Positions 22,063 to 34,693 of a stretch of DNA of 64,000 bases are shown here, piece after piece. Source of the DNA: Polytrichum commune (taxonomy: Eukaryota > Streptophyta > Polytrichopsida > Polytrichales > Polytrichaceae); NCBI GenBank assembly GCA_950295325.1, contig OX485806.1:13516001-13580000 (forward strand). Reading direction: 5' to 3'. The notes beneath the pieces were generated by a model. That model saw nothing but the letters and a program-made list of their open reading frames with translations, had not been told where the DNA came from and did no database searches. The translations under genes were made by a program, and so were the position numbers. Position 1 is the first letter of the stretch. Every line of letters begins with the position of its first letter.

Positions 22063-23234
22063 ACAACATTTATCTACCTAGACCATGTGTTGGCATACTC
22101 ACTATAAGTTATTAAGAAATTTTCTCCATGTGCCCATGAACTTTCTTAAGCTATCCTCATCTCAATTTCTTCAAAGTTTGTCATATGATGTGTGCATACG
22201 TGTGTTATCCATACCTCCTCACATTGGTTTGGTTTGTTTGTTTATATGGTCTTGTGGCTCAAAGTTGAATTTCATCAAGTCAAGGGAGAAGAAATTTCCA
22301 TGAAGTTTCCTATGCAATGTTGTTCTTTATTTCTTCATGACATTCGTCATATGCGTGTGTTACCCATATTTTCTCACATCTTTTTATTTATTTATTAGTT
22401 TTTTTGTTTTTTAATTTATGTAGTCTTGTGGCGGAAATTTGATATTCATCAGTCAAGGAACAAAGTTTTGATGCCCCGTTCCATGAGGTTTGGATATGTT
22501 AGTCAACTTGGACATGTGGTGTTCCAAGAATAGATTGGTCAAGGAAGTGAACCCAAGGAAGGGAGGAGGGAAAACAATGAAGAGGGAGAACTAAGCCACC
22601 ACTAGTTATAGATGAACCGGGGCGTTTGAGAAATAACCGGTTGAAGTTCAAGACTTTGGGAAAATTACCGAGTGTTTTAGAGGAATCTATGGAATATATT
22701 TCAAGTCAATAAAGAAACACCCGAAAGATCACAACATGTAACCAATTGGACTTGGAAACATTAGGATTTTGACCAATTATGCTCAAAAATTTCCCCGACC
22801 ACTGGAGGGATATGACACTTAAAAACAATGCGGAAATTGAGTCAAGTGCTACCCTGATTATCCCCTTTAGTGCGTGTGGTACTAATTCCTTAATCACACA
22901 CTATTTCGTCAAATCTTGAAATCAGTGTGGGCACAATTTTTTTATACGAAATGTTACTAAATTTACGATTACATGCTCATTTACTATACGATTTAAGAAA
23001 ACCAATGCATGTTCTTAGGTGCTATGAAGAGTGCATAACTTGATTTTGGCGAGCTCGAAAAGGCTTCTTCTTCTTCTTCTTCTCAACTGCTACCACACAC
23101 TCATTAGGCATCTCCTGACACAAAGAAACTGACGAGTTGAGCTTGTGTTAAGAGTTTTTAGCCCTTTGACACTTCAAAATCCCAAAACCCTAGACCTTCC
23201 GGTGACACTAATTTCATAGTATAAAGAAGTTTAA
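22063..23234. other. No gene recognised; one CCGGTT-type repeat fragment
   Basis: About 22600-22800 (gtttgagaaataaccggttg, ccaattggacttgg) is the inverse of 33407-33600 and related to 25537-25605 and 36640-36990. A (TTC)n tract lies at about 23065-23081. The remainder is unassigned. Confidence 0.4.
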
Positions 23235-24164
23235 GGCCGATTTACATGGAAGATGGCCTTTTCCATGGTCCGACTTGATGGTCCAACTTCCATGGTCCGA
23301 TTTCTTAAAAAGTCAATTTACAAAGCCTTTGGGCCCCACACTAGGTGTAGACCGAATGTGGACCAAGAAGAATGATCATGCACCAAAAAGTGGATGTGCT
23401 GATTTTTTTTTTAATATATGCCCAAAAAGGGCGGTTTTGAGATAAATTCAAGTTTGACCTTTCTCTTGTCTTCTCTTGGGCTTCACTTGTCTTCATTCCT
23501 TGTTAAATGTGTCGAAGATGTGGCTTGCAAATCTTCTCAAAACAATTTTTACAAAAAAAAATTGTACATGTTCAATGTAATTTGCATGTGGCATGTACCT
23601 TGTGTTGTACATTGAGCATTATTTGCAACCCCCTTCACCATGTGTACTCAAATTGTTGAGTTCTAGATGTCCCACGTTGTTTGGTGAAACATGTGGGAAT
23701 TGTTTTAAGGGGTAGGGCATGGAAGAAATGGTATGTCTCATGGGCTATGATATGATCTAGGCACATAGAGGGTAAATCTTGCTTCTCGACATTCATTGCA
23801 ACACATAGATGTTGAAAAGTGTGCCTTGTGAGCCTAACCTGGTAGGAAGAGTTGTACATAAAGCCCCCCAAAAGACAAACTCATTCACATTTTATTATAA
23901 GAGCATTTCTCTACCATGGACCCCTGCCTTTATTTCTACTAGACCACCTCTTTTGCTTCTCTCACCGCAAAACCCGTTGGACCATGCCCAATGGATTATG
24001 CAGGCCTTAAAACGTGTCTTTTGGAAACCTCAACCCCCATGGGCACTCTAACATTTTTTTCCTTGCTGTAAACCGAAGCGGTCCCAGGACGAGTTCAACA
24101 ACCAATCAACACTCTCTTACGTGACCCCTGGGACGACTTCATGGTCCATGGTGTAAACAACCCC
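23235..24164 (-). mobile_element. PIF/Harbinger-like MITE, ACCATGGACCATGAAGTCG family
   Basis: Begins GGCCGATTTACA and ends tggtccatggtgtaaaca, then acccc. It is flanked by TAA and TTA, close to the TWA target duplication of PIF/Harbinger. The interior is the inverse of 34147-34690 (aggtgta-accgaatgtgg, tggaccaag). About 930 bp and non-coding; the extra length over the other copy suggests a further insertion. Confidence 0.6.
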
Positions 24165-24515
24165 TTAGTGTCACCTTCGCTAATTCAACCCACACATGCA
24201 CTATGCATTAGCCCACCCTCACTAACTAACTAACTGAATGGGATAATGAGTGTTAGTGTATTCATTTGCCACGTCAGCATACGTTTCAACTTGTGGCACA
24301 AGTTATTAGTAGGAGATCAGATTTGTGAGGGTCCATGTGAACTTTTCCATGGTTCCCTGCAATTTGTTTTAGTATATTCTCCAGTCACAAAGAGGAGCCT
24401 AAATTAAGAAGGCGCAAGTGAGATGAGTTTGAATTTAAAACCCCCCCTGACTTCAAAGTTGCATGCTGACGTGGCAGCCCGATCTGCTGATTTGTTCCCG
24501 AGGTGAGGTGATTCA

Positions 24516-25529
24516 GGGCCGATTCACACTATGATATGGCCATTGAAGTCGAGAGGCCGTGGGATTGAGTGGCCACACTTTGTTGGCTCTGTCTGTAGGG
24601 CAGAGACTATGCATCAACTTCTTCGTTTCAAGAGCAAATTTCCTAACCACTTTGTGTTCACACTTGGACGTTACTTGTTCTTGTTATTTTTGGTCCACTT
24701 TATGTAATGTGGATGTTAACTATAGTTTATATATATATGTATATACAAGTGCTCCCTAAAGTGCATTGAAAGAAATCTAGTTAACTATAGTTATTTCGGC
24801 AGTTCTTGATTATTTATTTTTTTAAATTCGGGTGAAAAATGAGTAGCTTCAATCCTTGACCCGTATTTGAGAAGAAGGTGCACAAAATCCAAGAAAGGTT
24901 TGGTATAGTGAATAGCCATGAATTGGCATGAGCAAAGTAATCATCTACAATTGTAGTCTTTCATAGCAAAGGACAAAGCCTCACGGTTCTACCGTTTTCT
25001 TGTTGAGAGTCCAAAGGAATGGACTGGAAGAATACAATAGCCAATCAAATACAGTAATTGGAGCCTTCGGCCAGGCATAGTGTGAAGCCTCCAAAGGCCA
25101 AGCTCAAAGTCCAAACCTTTGGCCATGGACTCCCATGGACTCCCACGGCCTCTCAACTTGGATGACCATAGTGTGAAGCGCCTCCAAAGGCCAAAGGCCA
25201 AACTCCAAACTCAAAGGAGCATCCCACTTTATTTCTTGCCCTAAACAACCCCTCCAATCTAATGGTGAAGATCTTGTCAATGATTGATTTTTTTATGAAA
25301 AAAAAACCAACAGCCTCTTGGCCATAGTTTGGGTTCCCATACCTGTCCGACCCAAGCTTCCTTCGAGAGTCCGTTGTCTACGTCAAAAAGTAAGCATTTT
25401 CAATTGCGACGGCCTTTGGACTTTGGCCTTAGTGTGAAGGGTCGAGAGGCCGGACTCTTGGTTTCTTGCAATTTGATTGGTGGTAATCAACGGCCTCTCA
25501 ACCTTCGGCCATAGTGTGAAGCCCCCAGA
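24516..25529. mobile_element. Composite of GGGCCG-ATTCACACTATG MITE pieces
   Basis: Starts GGGCCGATTCACACTATG, like the clean Tourist-type MITE at 41871, and ends ggccatagtgtgaagcccc. Further internal ends (catagtgtgaagc at about 25078 and 25170, ttagtgtgaagg at 25432) and repeated 'cctccaaaggcc' words show several copies or partial duplications piled together. No coding sequence. Confidence 0.5.
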
Positions 25530-25691
25530 CCCAATGTCCGGGGAGATTTTGGGGCACCACTGGTACAAATCCTAGTATGTCCAAGTCCCAACCAGTTACA
25601 CATAACGATATTAAGGAGTGTGTGTTTGTTTGTTCATTCATGTGGGTCCTGAGAATATAACCATGGGATTTCCCAACATATTGTAAGGAGA

Positions 25692-25855
25692 CTCAAGGCC
25701 AGTTTACACACACCATGGACCATGAAGTCGGACCATGAAAGATGGCCTTTTTCCATGGTCCGACTTGATGATCCATGGTCCGATTTCTTAAAAAAAACAA
25801 TTCGCAAAGTCTTTGGCCCCCTCACTAGGTGTAAAGCGAATGTGGACCAAGAGGA
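25692..25855 (+). mobile_element. Fragment of the ACCATGGACCATGAAGTCG MITE
   Basis: Begins ggccagtttacacac, then accatggaccatgaagtcgg, and continues with ccatggtccgacttgatg and aggtgtaaagcgaatgtgg as in 23235-24164. The right end is missing. Confidence 0.55.
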
Positions 25856-26133
25856 AGAATGACCTCAAGAGGAAGAGGGAGATGGGCATGCAAGAGGGAA
25901 TGATTGTATACAAGTGCACGTCTCATAAAAACTTGTATTGTATCCGTCCAACATAAAAACTTAACCCCTATAGGTTTGTTGCTTATTCATCTAAAATGAC
26001 TTCAAGTAAATGAATTCAGGGTTTTTCTAAACTACTCTTAATGTCTAGTCAACTAATTCAAGTGATTTGAATAATGTGACACTCTAAATAATTTGGTACA
26101 TTTGAGGTGGTGGTGTAAAATGATAAACCCTCA

Positions 26134-26175
<42 letters not shown>
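26134..26175. repeat. (TG)n(AG)n microsatellite
   Basis: A tract of TG units followed by AG units. Confidence 0.95.
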
Positions 26176-26801
26176 TCCTTGATCATAGTTGTGAGCTCAT
26201 GTGTGAACTTGAGTCGCATTTACTAAGCAAGGCTATGGGACAAATGCTATTGCTTCATGTTGGAGGTTGTCCCTATGGGTAACCAAAGACGGGGGAAAGA
26301 GAGTGGAGAGGTGCATTGGTTGAGTTTGGGAGTTGTTTTAGTGGGCCCGTGGGGGTAGGGCGTCCGGGCTTGTGATAAGCTATGTTGGGTTAAACCATGA
26401 GGTTGATATGTCATTTGACCTAGGTGGTATCATGTTGGAAATTCATTCTTGGGTTTTTGGTGGTTTTGGTGGTGTTTTAGGTGGGATTGACTAGTTGTTG
26501 GTGATTTTCTATTTCTCATTTGTTGATCATGAGTGAGTTAAGGTATTTGATGGCCATTAAATGAATTTGTTGCATGCATGTGTGCATGGGCATTACGGGG
26601 ATAAGAAAAGAAAAGAAAAAAACGTCAAAGTCTTTTACCACGACATGAGATGTTTATTCATCCATTCCTTGCCTCCCTCTCATGTATGCATGAGCTTGAG
26701 AGTGGGGGCGGCATAGTGCCTATTTTCATAGGTGGCCGTGTGATTAGTGTCAGGGCTATGTGTTATATCTTACTTTTAGGTTTTAGTGTTACCAAGTGTG
26801 T

Positions 26802-29800
26802 TTAGTCGAGTGCAACCAGGGCTTGTTTCTTTTCTAATTTCCTTTTGTTTAGGGTTATGGGTGTTAGGTATCTTATAGCAATTTGGGAGAAGGATTCCAT
26901 TAGTTTATGGATTTTGGAGTTGGGGATTTCTAGGTCTTGGAGGAGTTTAACAAATTTTCTATGTATAGTGCCCCTTATTCCTACTATCATTATAAGGGAT
27001 GGTAATACTATCCACCCTAGTTAGGATAGGAGAGGGTGGAGAATGGCATATTGATCAAGTTTTTGGTCGGTGGCCACTATGAGGAATCTATCATTGCAGT
27101 AAGTGAATTCAAATGCTTGTACTTTGAGGTTTGAGTTGGGTGTGAAGGGTGGTTTATATGTAGGTGGGGCTCCTAGTATGCATAATGTATTGGGTCTAAG
27201 TCAAGCTGGGCATTTACATCTTGGTAGATAGCATGTGTATGGGAATAGCCATGTTGGTATGGTGTTGTCAAGTGTGCGGTCGCTAATGTTGCCAGTATTT
27301 ATTAGGGTAAAGTATGGGTTGTGGGGTGGGCTAGTAGTGTGTTCATTAGTGTGTCGGTTTGTCCTTAGATTGTTTATGTGTTTATTTGTGCAACATGATA
27401 GTAGGTGGAGGCATGTGTCAGTATGGTGGGACGTGCCTAGGTTACATGTTGGGGATATATCTTGTTTGAGGATGTGTGTTTTTTTTGGTAGTTCCCTAAA
27501 TATCTTTCCGTATCTAAATTTGAAGGTTTGTGTTATTTGTGCATCAGTAATCCAAGGGCATCCCATCATAGATTTTATCATTTTATGTGTGTGTTTGTGT
27601 TGGAGAGTCATTTGTCTATATAGGGTATTGTATTTTTTGCAGGGGATACGAGTGCACTTATGTACTTTTTTTAGTGTGGTTTTTAGGTTGCAGACTAAGC
27701 CATCGTGTTGTGTGGATGTTGGGGGGATAGACAGTTGGAAAGGTGTTTCTAGAATATAATGCATCGTTGTTATGCTCTTTGTTTGACCAATTTATCAACC
27801 TTATCATTTGCAACAATGTTTGTGGGCTCTAACTTTGCAGATGGTGATATTGTGGTGGGAGGTTTTTAGTGTATATATTATTCGGATTATGAAGAGCTTA
27901 TCTAGGTTGTTGTATTGGGAGGATGGTTTCTTATGTTGTTGAGGCTATTTGTGAATATGAATGTATTTATTGGGAGCATTTTGGTGTGCTCAACAATGAT
28001 CATGAGTGCTTATAATTATGCTTTGAGAATATTGGGGTATCTAGGTAGGCGAGGAACAATTTGACTTGTAGTGGCCCATTGAAAACTCCAGCTCTTGCAA
28101 TATTGCCTTTTCTTTCTTCATGTGCTGGTGTGAATGAGCCATCCATATAGTAGGCTTGGGCGGGTGGGAAGCATAGGGGGAGGATTGATGGTACAGTTGG
28201 TGGGAGAGGGGGGGTTGGTGGGGGGGGGGGGGTTGAGCTATGTGCCATGCTTTAGGGATTTTGATGTATGTTCTATTGGTATGGATGGTGGGTGGAGGAG
28301 TGTTGTAGGGAGTTGTTGGAGGAAGGTGCATGTGTGGGAGAGTATTAGAATGGAGCTCAGGGGGGGAGGGGGGGGGGGTAGTCATTGGTTGGAGTAGCAA
28401 TATACGTGCGAACAAATGATAGGGTATTTTAAAAACATGGGGGCAAAAAATTATAATTGGACTTAAGAGTAATATAGGGTATCAAAAATGGCATTGGACA
28501 TCTTTAAAGTACTATATGGTATGGAATAATAGGTAATTTGGAATTATAAGTAATGCAAGCCATTTTTCTATTAACCCAAAGTAGAAATTTACATAATGAT
28601 AGCATGTGAAAAAAAGAAGAGAATTGAAAGTAATACCCCCCTATAAAATAGTGGTTGTTCGCACCTATATCCTTCACTTTTTAACACACTGCCCCCCCCC
28701 CCCCCCCCCCCGCCCGAGGAATGGAGATGAGTGGGGGTTCTTTGTTGTTGTAGTATGCGGGAAGGACAATGTTTATCTATATTCTAAAGTGAGGGGTGGG
28801 TTAGTAAGTATAGGAGTTACATCTCTTTCATATGGGAAGTGATAATGTGATAATTGCATGGGACATGTGAGTGAATTGGAGAAATATGAGTGTCTAATTT
28901 GGAAGGTTTGTATGAGGTTGTCTAGATTGATGATGGGAGTGTGTGGTGCTTATGGATGAGGGGGTTGGTGGGTGGTTCACGTCTTGGGAGTGATTTGATG
29001 TATTGGTTAATGAGGAGGAGGATTTCCATGGTAGAGTCTTGTATAGGTGGGGAGAAGGTGTGGTTCTCGATGGTTTTATAGAGTGAGTAACTTTCCCATA
29101 GCCATGTTGAACTTCCAAGTGGTATAGCGGTTTGGTAGCTCTCCATGTCGTCGTGTATTTGGGCCACGGGGTGCGTATTTGTACTGTAGGTGATCATGTG
29201 GCGATGATGTCTTTGTATGGGTTACATTTTTTTAGGTTGGAAGGTGCGGTGAGGGATGTCAAGGTCGGGGCAAACATTTTTCTGTCGTGTTTTTGTTGGG
29301 GTTTTAGGATGTTGAGTGATTTTATTGATTATTTTTTAAAAAAAAAAATATTTATGTTTTGTTGTTTTATTTGTGTGTGAGTTTTGTGACAAGTTATAGA
29401 TTGTGTTCGTAGAGGATGGTGTTGGGGTTTGATAATAATGTTTGTGTGATCCATTTGGAGTGGTTGGTGTGTGGTGTTTGCAATGGCAGTGAAATTTATG
29501 TGTATGTTGCTTGGCTCCCATTTTTTTTTCAAGCGTGGATTTAAAGCCAGAGATGTATGAAATGGGGGTACGTAGGGGTTGCAGGGTTGTGTTATATCTT
29601 GGATGTGAAGTAGAGTTTGGGTTCGTGGGAGGGGGTGGGGGTGGGGGTGATGGTGTGCATTGTGTGTGGGGTGGTGTGTAGTATGTGTTTGGTGGGAAGA
29701 CCATAGTGGCTTGTAAAAGTGCATTTTTCAATATTATGGATTTGGTTTGGTATTTATCTTGGAATTCTTTAATGATGAGTATGCGTGTGTTGGTGCAATT

Positions 29801-30950
29801 TTGGAATTGGGTAGGGCGGTAATGTTGGAGGAGGAGAGTTTTTTAAGGAATTTCTTTGTGTTGGATTTTTGTGGGGTTAGAGCGGGGTGAAATAGGATTT
29901 TGTACCATTCTTTCGATAGCGGGGGGTTGTTGAGAGGAAAGGTGGTGTCTGTTGAGACTGCATGGATGATGAGGAGTTTTTTAGTATGTATAGGGATCTA
30001 ATGGTTGGTGACCTAGAGCACGCTTGATATTTTAATTGTAGGAGGTGTTCAACTCCACCATAAATTTCACTATTCCCGAGTATATATGTCCTAATGGCCC
30101 TGGGTCATCGAGTGTATGTCTGAGTTGTTTGCAAAGTGTAGTGGCATATATTGGGAGCAAAGAGATTGCTTTGATGTCGCATGTATTGCAAGGTAGCTAG
30201 GCAAGGATATTAAGGGAGTCTTTGGGGACATAACACATGGATTTTGTGAGTTTGATGAGGAGTTCATCGTGTTTCTTGATGTCTAGCACAAAAAGAATGG
30301 GCGGCATAAAAGGCATATTCGATATCCAGGCGAATGACTGTGTTCACAATCTTAATCTTTTGTTGTAGTAATGCGGGCGATAGTGGTAAGGCCGTGCTTT
30401 GTTTTTTTATTTTTGATATAGTGATTTCTTTATGTGTGACTTAATTTACGAATGTGATTGGTCATATTCATAGGTATGTATATAGTTCATTCTGTAAGAG
30501 GATGGGGAGTTGTTGTTATATATAGTTGATATTTAAAAAAAATTGAGGATATAGCATTGTTCGAATAAATTGGTGATAATGTGTTGTGTGGATGCCTCCT
30601 CAGGATGCACGTTGTGAGGATAGTGAGTGTGACACACCAATCAACGTCTTCTAGAATTTCCATCAATATATGAGTTTTTTTTTGGGGTTGGATTGTAATG
30701 GTGAAGTCATGATATTGGCAAAATATGAATTGAATGAATTGTAACCTCAAGTTTTGGGTGGTATAGTGTGTATTTTTCTATGGGAAGGTATTGGTGATGA
30801 TTAGGACGCTAAGTTTGAGTCTAGCGAGGCATTCACATGCTCTTGTAATGTAGATGCATGTGTATAGCCATGTAGGTATTGTATTCTTTGTGTGTGTGTG
30901 AGGGGGTGTCCTTAACCCCTAATACCATGGGGTCATTTATGACCCCAAAA
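26802..30950 (-). mobile_element. Decayed LINE with RNase H and endonuclease-like C-terminus
   Basis: Non-LTR retrotransposon remnant on the minus strand. About 28170-27780 holds an RNase H domain: YYMDGSFTPAHEE with the first catalytic Asp, then HIFTNSLNN and NDKVDKLVKQRA in shifted frames. About 27764-26802 continues with a Cys/His cluster (CNLG...HTDTCLHLLSCC), HINNLRTNRH, RLRPNTLC and FEFTYCNDRF, then MIVGIRGTIHRKF. I recall similar C-terminal blocks in algal and plant retroelement proteins. The PN/PD...EFTYCND pattern could be a restriction-like endonuclease. Upstream to about 30950 the sense strand is A/C-rich and proline/threonine/histidine-rich, as decayed reverse transcriptase would be, but no YxDD box was found. 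RT, then RNase H, then endonuclease is the order of Dualen/RandI-type LINEs (inference). The copy is broken by several frame changes and by a MITE at 28356-28718. Confidence 0.6.
28356..28718 (-). mobile_element. G-run/C-run MITE, copy 2 (inside LINE)
   Basis: 363 bp starting CTCA plus a G run and ending with a 20-C run, GCCC and GAG. Perfect 8-bp duplication GAATGGAG at 28348-28355 and 28719-28726. The interior is the inverse of copies 1 and 3. It lies within the LINE remnant, so it inserted later. Confidence 0.92.
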
Positions 30951-31760
30951 TGAGCAAAAACACTCACTTATGCGACCTGGTTTGCTCCAAATCCATTATG
31001 TGCTTGAAGAAATAAAGATGCACCATTGATAGAGTCATCGGGCTTGGAATTCTTGAATTTAACAAAATTTACCGCCTTAAAATTCTCTATTGCACACATT
31101 AGTGGCATGTTGGGCATTACTATGCAGATGAGCTCAAAAGGTGTTGAATTTAGGTTGCAGATTCTCCCTAGCAATTGAGCTCCCAATTTTCTAATATAAG
31201 TTTATGGACTATCTCATGCGTCGTGTGGAGAAAATATCCTTTGATGGCATTATAGTGGTTTGGAATACTACTTGATAGGAGAAGATTCAACCATGTTTTT
31301 TTTTACCCTAAACCATTATCACCTAGTAGTTTAAGGTCATCTTGGACCAAAGTCCATGATACATATGCTTTTATGTACTAATCGTCTACACATTGACGGC
31401 TCAAACAAATTGTGGAATCATCTTATTCCATGTTTTGTCACGTCCACATGTTTGGATTTCCCAAAACTAATCACAACATTCATGTATAAAAGTTCCCAAC
31501 ATGGTCTTCCAAGATGATTCCTATATTCTTCAAAACCTTCTAGCACCGTTTAGGAGTTAAACTATCCACACTTCTATGTGCAATTAAGCTCCCCAACACT
31601 AATTTATTGACATTCCACACTATTTTGAATAATGTTTTTACCATAATGACAAATTGCATCAATTTTTACTATGGTTGCTTTTCAATTTGTAATGAAGATG
31701 ATAATTTTGTGTGATATGAATTTTTTTAACCCAAGGTAGTTTGCAGGGTAAAGAGGCACC
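30951..31760. other. No gene recognised
   Basis: AT-rich sequence. A block near 31310-31360 (agtagtttaaggtcatcttg) recurs near 14125 and may be SINE debris. Nothing else could be assigned. Confidence 0.35.
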
Positions 31761-32224
31761 GTAGCTCTCTAGCAACTTGAGCACCTTTCTACCTAATAAT
31801 AAGTTAAAGTGTGAAAGCAAGTTAGGCAACCCAAAAAATAATTAATTTTCTAAAATTGGGTAGATTAAAAAAGTAATCTAAAAAAAGTTAGACATTCATT
31901 CAAGTCATTTCTATAATTCACGGATGGTTTTCCTAATTTCATATATGGCGGCTACGATCAACCTAAACACTTCCCTTAACCAACATTCCTTACCCTAAAG
32001 TTTGTATTTTACTTGTATGTCAAGGTTTTGCTTGACAACATATTTTGCTTTGATTTGATGCTACTTTGTTGGATTCCAATGAATGTCACTTGCATTATTA
32101 AGACTTTAGGTACTCTTTGAATTTATTTTTATTTTTATTTTTTGACACTCAACGAGATTAATTTCCCAAAAATTTAGGCACCTTTAAAATTAATTATTTT
32201 CAGCCCAAGCTGCTAGTGAGCTAC
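31761..32224 (+). mobile_element. MITE, GTAGCTCTCTAGCAACTTG ends
   Basis: 464 bp with imperfect inverted ends: GTAGCTCTCTAGCAACTTG on the left and, read inward from the right, GTAGCTCACTAGCAGCTTG. The interior is shared with 21704-22062 in inverse orientation. No clear target duplication; non-coding. Confidence 0.65.
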
Positions 32225-32677
32225 ACTAACCTATTCACGAAGGCAACTTAATTAATTACACATATCAACGTAGATATATAAGAGGCAAGTTTTCGGAGCT
32301 TATGAGTGGACCCATAAGGACGACACTTTGATTCTCCAGCATTGACCAATTGTCTTCAATCATTCACTCACTTGTCTAGGTAATGAAAGCTTGTTATTTA
32401 ATATTCTTAAAGAAAACATATTATGCAGGCGTTGCCCTTGGAAGTTGGAACCACATCCCAAGATTATAATGTTAACCTTCATTGTTGCTTGTTGTGCCGA
32501 AAAAAAAAAACAAAAACAAGTACAAAAAATGTTGAGAGATTCTTTGCACTTCTTTTTCCCCAATTGTGGTGTCTATGTGATCATTAATTTTGGTTGCATG
32601 TTGTTGACATTTTGGTTCGTGGTATGATAGTGTGGAGTGAATATTGTGTGATGCAAGCAACGCATAATGAGTACTAA

Positions 32678-33402
32678 GGGCCGATTCACATTGGGTCTTT
32701 AAGTCCCAAGTTCCACTCATGGAGGGGAAGTCCCAACATGGAGACAAAGTCCCAACTTTTGAGCTTCAAAGAAACCATTGAAATATGATTAATTATCATT
32801 AAAATTGAATGTTGATTATTTTATATAGAAACATTCGCAAGACTTGTGTTGAGAGTTGGGTCTAAGCTTAGCTTTTTGCTCGACCCAACTCCCAACACAA
32901 GTCCTAAGCCTTGCCTTCATAAAGTGTTGCCAAGTAGGCATCCATGTCATAGTTGGGACTTAGGACTTGGGACCTGTGTGAAGTGGTAAGTCCCAACTTC
33001 CATGCTCTCAACAATTCATATTGCACAGATTGACCCGAGCTCCACTCATGGAGGGGAAGCCCCAACATGGAGGCAAAGTCCCAACTTTTGAGCTTCAAGA
33101 AATCATTAAAATATGATTAATTATCATTGAAATTGGATCTTGATTATTTTATACAGAAGTATTCTCAAGACTTGTGTTGAGGGTTGGGTCTAGCTTTTTG
33201 CTCGACCCAACCCTCAACACAAGTCCCAAGCCTTGCCTCCAAAAAGCGTTGCCAAGTAGGCATCCATGTCATACTCGAGACTTAGGACTCGGGACCTCCG
33301 TGAAGTGGCATGTCCCAACTTCCATGCTCCCAACGGTTCACATTGCACGGATTGACCTCAAGTGACTCAGGATCTAGGACTTGGGGGTCCTTGTAAACCG
33401 GT
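32678..33402. mobile_element. Tourist-like MITE with internal tandem duplication
   Basis: Begins GGGCCGATTCACATTGG after TAA and ends in a decayed inverse (tgtaaaccggtt). Two tandem units of 329 bp (from 32713 and from 33042) are very similar. Each carries a hairpin. In unit 2 the stem is a perfect 22 bp (33169-33190 with 33204-33225) around a 13-base loop; in unit 1 (32839-32904) it has one mismatch and a longer loop. No coding sequence. Confidence 0.65.
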
Positions 33403-34146
33403 TATTGGGGAGATTTTTGGGCATAATCAGTTGACATCCTAGTGTTTGCAAGTCCAACCAGTTACATGTTGACATCCTCCAGTTTTCTTTTATTAAATTG
33501 GGGTATATTCCTCTATAAATTCCTTTAAAATGATCGGTAATTCTCCTAAAGTCTTGAACTTCAACCGGTTATTTCTCAAACTCAACTGCTGGTTCTCCCC
33601 AATCATAGTTGGGAACTGGTCTTTATTTATCATATACTTTTATATGGTAGACTTGGCTACTGAAAGGTCCTTTCAAAGAGATTGCCACTGCCAAGTCAAT
33701 CCTACCTCTGCAGTTAAAGGGGGGGTTTCACTGTGTGTGTGTGATTATATTTATATGTGGGTGTTATTTAGTTCATTTTATCAGACATGTGTTCCAACTC
33801 TCTACCAATTAGATTTACGCAATGAATTTTGTATTGCATTAGTAAATCCATGATGAAGCATTGACAAGAATTGGATTGAAAATCCGTTTGTTTTGATTCA
33901 ATTAAGAATATCGAAAGTGCATGTGTGTTGACTTTTGTAAATGAATATATACGTCCCACGACTCCCACCCGTTGTGTTGTGTTGAATAATGAATCTAGAG
34001 AGGTTCACAAAGTTTGACCACGTAGACCAATTTCTTTTGAACATGTATATTCTTGGGTTCTAATTTTAGGTCTAACATTACCACACGTTTCTCAAATATA
34101 GGTGTCCGATTAAGATAAGTAGCCGAATAAGGCCCGCCTACCTTAA
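33403..34146. other. CCGGTT-type repeat fragment, otherwise unassigned
   Basis: About 33407-33610 (attggggagatttttgggc, ccaaccagttacatg, cttcaaccggttatttctca) is the inverse of about 22600-22800. The remainder to 34146 shows no gene; an open reading around 33530-33850 has no recognisable family. Confidence 0.4.
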
Positions 34147-34690
34147 GGGGTTGTTTACACCATGGACCATGAAGTCGTCCCAAGGCCCTGTAAAATTTGT
34201 GATTGGTTGTTGAACTCGTCCTAGGACTACTTTGGTTTACACCAAGGAAAAATGTCAAAGGGACCATGGAGTTCGAGGTCCCCAAAAGACATGTTTTAAG
34301 GCCTACATTATCCAGTGGCATGGTTCAACGGGTTCAACGGTGGAAGAGGCAAAAGAGGCTATCTAGTAGAAAAAAACAAGGGCACATGGTAGAGAAATAA
34401 TCTTATAATATTTTATACATGATTTTTTTGGGGGGGAAAGGAGATGAAGAAAAGAGAAGACAAAATAATGGTCAAATTTCTTTTATTTTCAAAATTTCTT
34501 TTTAGGACATATATTTTTAAAAAATCAACACATTCATGTTTTGGTGCATGGTCATTCCTCTTGGTCCACATTCGGTTTACACCTAGTGAAGGGGCCAAAG
34601 GCTTTGTAAATTGATATTTTGAAATATTGCACCATAGAAAATGGCCATCTTGCATGGTCCGACTTCATGGCCCATGGTGTAAACCATCCC
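34147..34690 (+). mobile_element. PIF/Harbinger-like MITE, ACCATGGACCATGAAGTCG family
   Basis: 544 bp. The ends are inverted: GGGGTTGTTTACACCATGGA and, read inward from the right, GGGATGGTTTACACCATGGG, both followed by CCATGAAGTCG. Flanked by TAA (34144-34146) and TGA (34691-34693), a TWA-type duplication with one difference. Copies are at 23235-24164 (inverse) and 25692-25855. Confidence 0.75.
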
Positions 34691-34693
34691 TGA

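Noticed and set aside
28041-28415. Proline-rich reading as a hydroxyproline-rich host protein
   Set aside because: It is a frame shadow across the LINE and the C-run of the MITE.
32713-33370. CRISPR-like array
   Set aside because: Only two long units, no short spacers, plant nuclear context; it is a tandem duplication inside a MITE.
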